Of a stretch of DNA of 51,711 bases, positions 51,110 to 51,711 are shown piece after piece (position 1 is the stretch's first letter; each line of letters begins with the position of its first letter). Under the pieces are notes generated by a model, which did no database searches, had not been told where the DNA came from, and saw nothing but the letters and a program-made list of their open reading frames with translations. This DNA comes from Gammaproteobacteria bacterium SG8_30. GTDB lineage: Bacteria > Pseudomonadota > Gammaproteobacteria > Steroidobacterales > Steroidobacteraceae. A program made the translations under genes and the position numbers. Location: positions 1 through 51,711 of the forward strand of contig LJNS01000014.1 in assembly GCA_001303245.1 (NCBI GenBank), given 5' to 3'.

Positions 51110-51711
51110 GCGCGTTCCTCCGGGCGCCGGTCTTTGCGATCGTGCCGTGGCTCGGCCTCGCCGGCTGTGGCGCGGAGAGTGGCGGAGGGCACGATACTTC
51201 AGCCGCCGCCGTGGGGATCGTGCAAGCCGGTGACGAAGCGCCCAAGGTCCCGGCTCTCCCGAGAATGTCGACCGGCAAGCCGCATGCGCCGGTCAGCCTC
51301 GCGCTCGCGGGCGACCTCGATGCGCTCGCGCCGGGCGTGCCGGTCTCGGCGACGCTGCTGCTACAGACCGAGGCCGATGTCGACGGCGTCGAACTGTGGG
51401 TCCAGGGCAGCGGCGGGGTCGTGGTTCTTGCGCCCGCCGGGCAGCTGTTTCTCGGGCCGGCAACGGCGGGCCAGGTGAAGCGGGTGCCGGTCCAGCTGTT
51501 GGCGGGTTCATCCGATTCGCCGGCCCGGCTGGAGGCGCTGGTCAGCATCGAAGCCGGGGGCGAAGCGCTGGCCCGGCCGGTTTCGCTGAACCTGCCAGTC
51601 AACGGCCAGCGCGCGTCGGGTGCGGCTGCAGATACCGCCACGCAGTCGAAAGCGATGCCGGTGCGCGATTCGACCGGCGAACTCATTTATTCGATGGAGG
51701 CCGAAATGATC
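51106..51711 (+). CDS. Putative lipoprotein, 3' end outside the window (partial)
   Basis: An ATG at 51106 overlaps the stop of the broken protease gene (ATGA) and stays open for 202 codons to the window edge. The N-terminus MSAFLRAPVFAIVPWLGLAG followed by cysteine at residue 21 is a lipoprotein signal. The following segment (about 60-165: PVSLALAGDLDALAPGVPVSATLLLQTEADVDG split across strands) looks like an all-beta adhesion or Ig-like domain. It matches no family I can name. Its overlap with the protease gene suggests they formed one operon, perhaps a secreted protease and an associated surface protein. Confidence 0.65.
   Translation, partial: MSAFLRAPVFAIVPWLGLAGCGAESGGGHDTSAAAVGIVQAGDEAPKVPALPRMSTGKPHAPVSLALAGDLDALAPGVPVSATLLLQTEADVDGVELWVQGSGGVVVLAPAGQLFLGPATAGQVKRVPVQLLAGSSDSPARLEALVSIEAGGEALARPVSLNLPVNGQRASGAAADTATQSKAMPVRDSTGELIYSMEAEMI

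Overview
The window is a GC-rich chromosomal segment of a Gram-negative bacterium, most likely a gammaproteobacterium that I cannot name. The clues are a GlrK-QseG-GlrR style regulatory operon, an SrkA/RdoA kinase, a fused kinase-cytidylyltransferase HldE, lipoproteins and an outer-membrane beta-barrel. I saw no tRNA, rRNA, CRISPR array, insertion sequence or phage gene.

About three quarters of it (1-38 kb) is a large surface-polysaccharide locus. From 0.65 to 12.9 kb a plus-strand run encodes an alpha/alpha-toroid protein, an asparagine-synthetase-type amidotransferase, a GT2 glycosyltransferase, a FemAB/GNAT-like acyltransferase, a second asparagine-synthetase-fold protein without the glutaminase cysteine, a GT9 glycosyltransferase, an O-antigen ligase/polymerase-like membrane protein, a NodB-like deacetylase and a GT4 glycosyltransferase. 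A nucleotide-sugar 6-dehydrogenase faces it at 12.9-14.2 kb. Next come an unusual adenylation-carrier-hexapeptide acyltransferase fusion (14.7-17.4 kb), a large deacetylase-like protein (17.4-19.3 kb) and a convergent pair of secreted beta-helix proteins (19.6-22.5 kb). The ADP-heptose module hldD-gmhA-hldE follows (22.8-26.1 kb), with what looks like a decayed gmhB between hldD and gmhA, then a Wzz/chain-length determinant (26.3-27.9 kb). A minus-strand operon (28.3-31.0 kb) encodes a WbpD/WbpB/WbpE-like set, which together with the 6-dehydrogenase could make a 2,3-diacetamido uronic acid nucleotide sugar. A tightly coupled plus-strand operon (31.6-38.0 kb) carries an SDR epimerase, an RfbC-like 3,5-epimerase, a DUF4910 peptidase-like protein, an RfbF-like nucleotidyltransferase, a PIG-L deacetylase, a 2-oxoglutarate/Fe(II) oxygenase and a class IV aminotransferase. 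The partial zinc-binding C-methyltransferase at the left edge could belong to the same deoxysugar chemistry. Taken together, the amidotransferases, FemAB-like protein, amino-acid-activating fusion, aminotransferase and oxygenase suggest a polysaccharide carrying amide or amino-acyl substituents. No exosortase, flippase, Wza-type exporter or priming glycosyltransferase is in view.

The right quarter is housekeeping and accessory: an LhgO-like FAD oxidoreductase; the glrK-qseG-glrR operon, whose regulator has lost the sigma-54 contact loop; an outer-membrane barrel; srkA with an in-frame palindromic insert; galE; a GSDH-type dehydrogenase fused to a diheme cytochrome-like region; a secreted metalloprotease gene broken by two frameshifts, one caused by a 13-bp tandem duplication; and the start of a further lipoprotein gene running off the right end.
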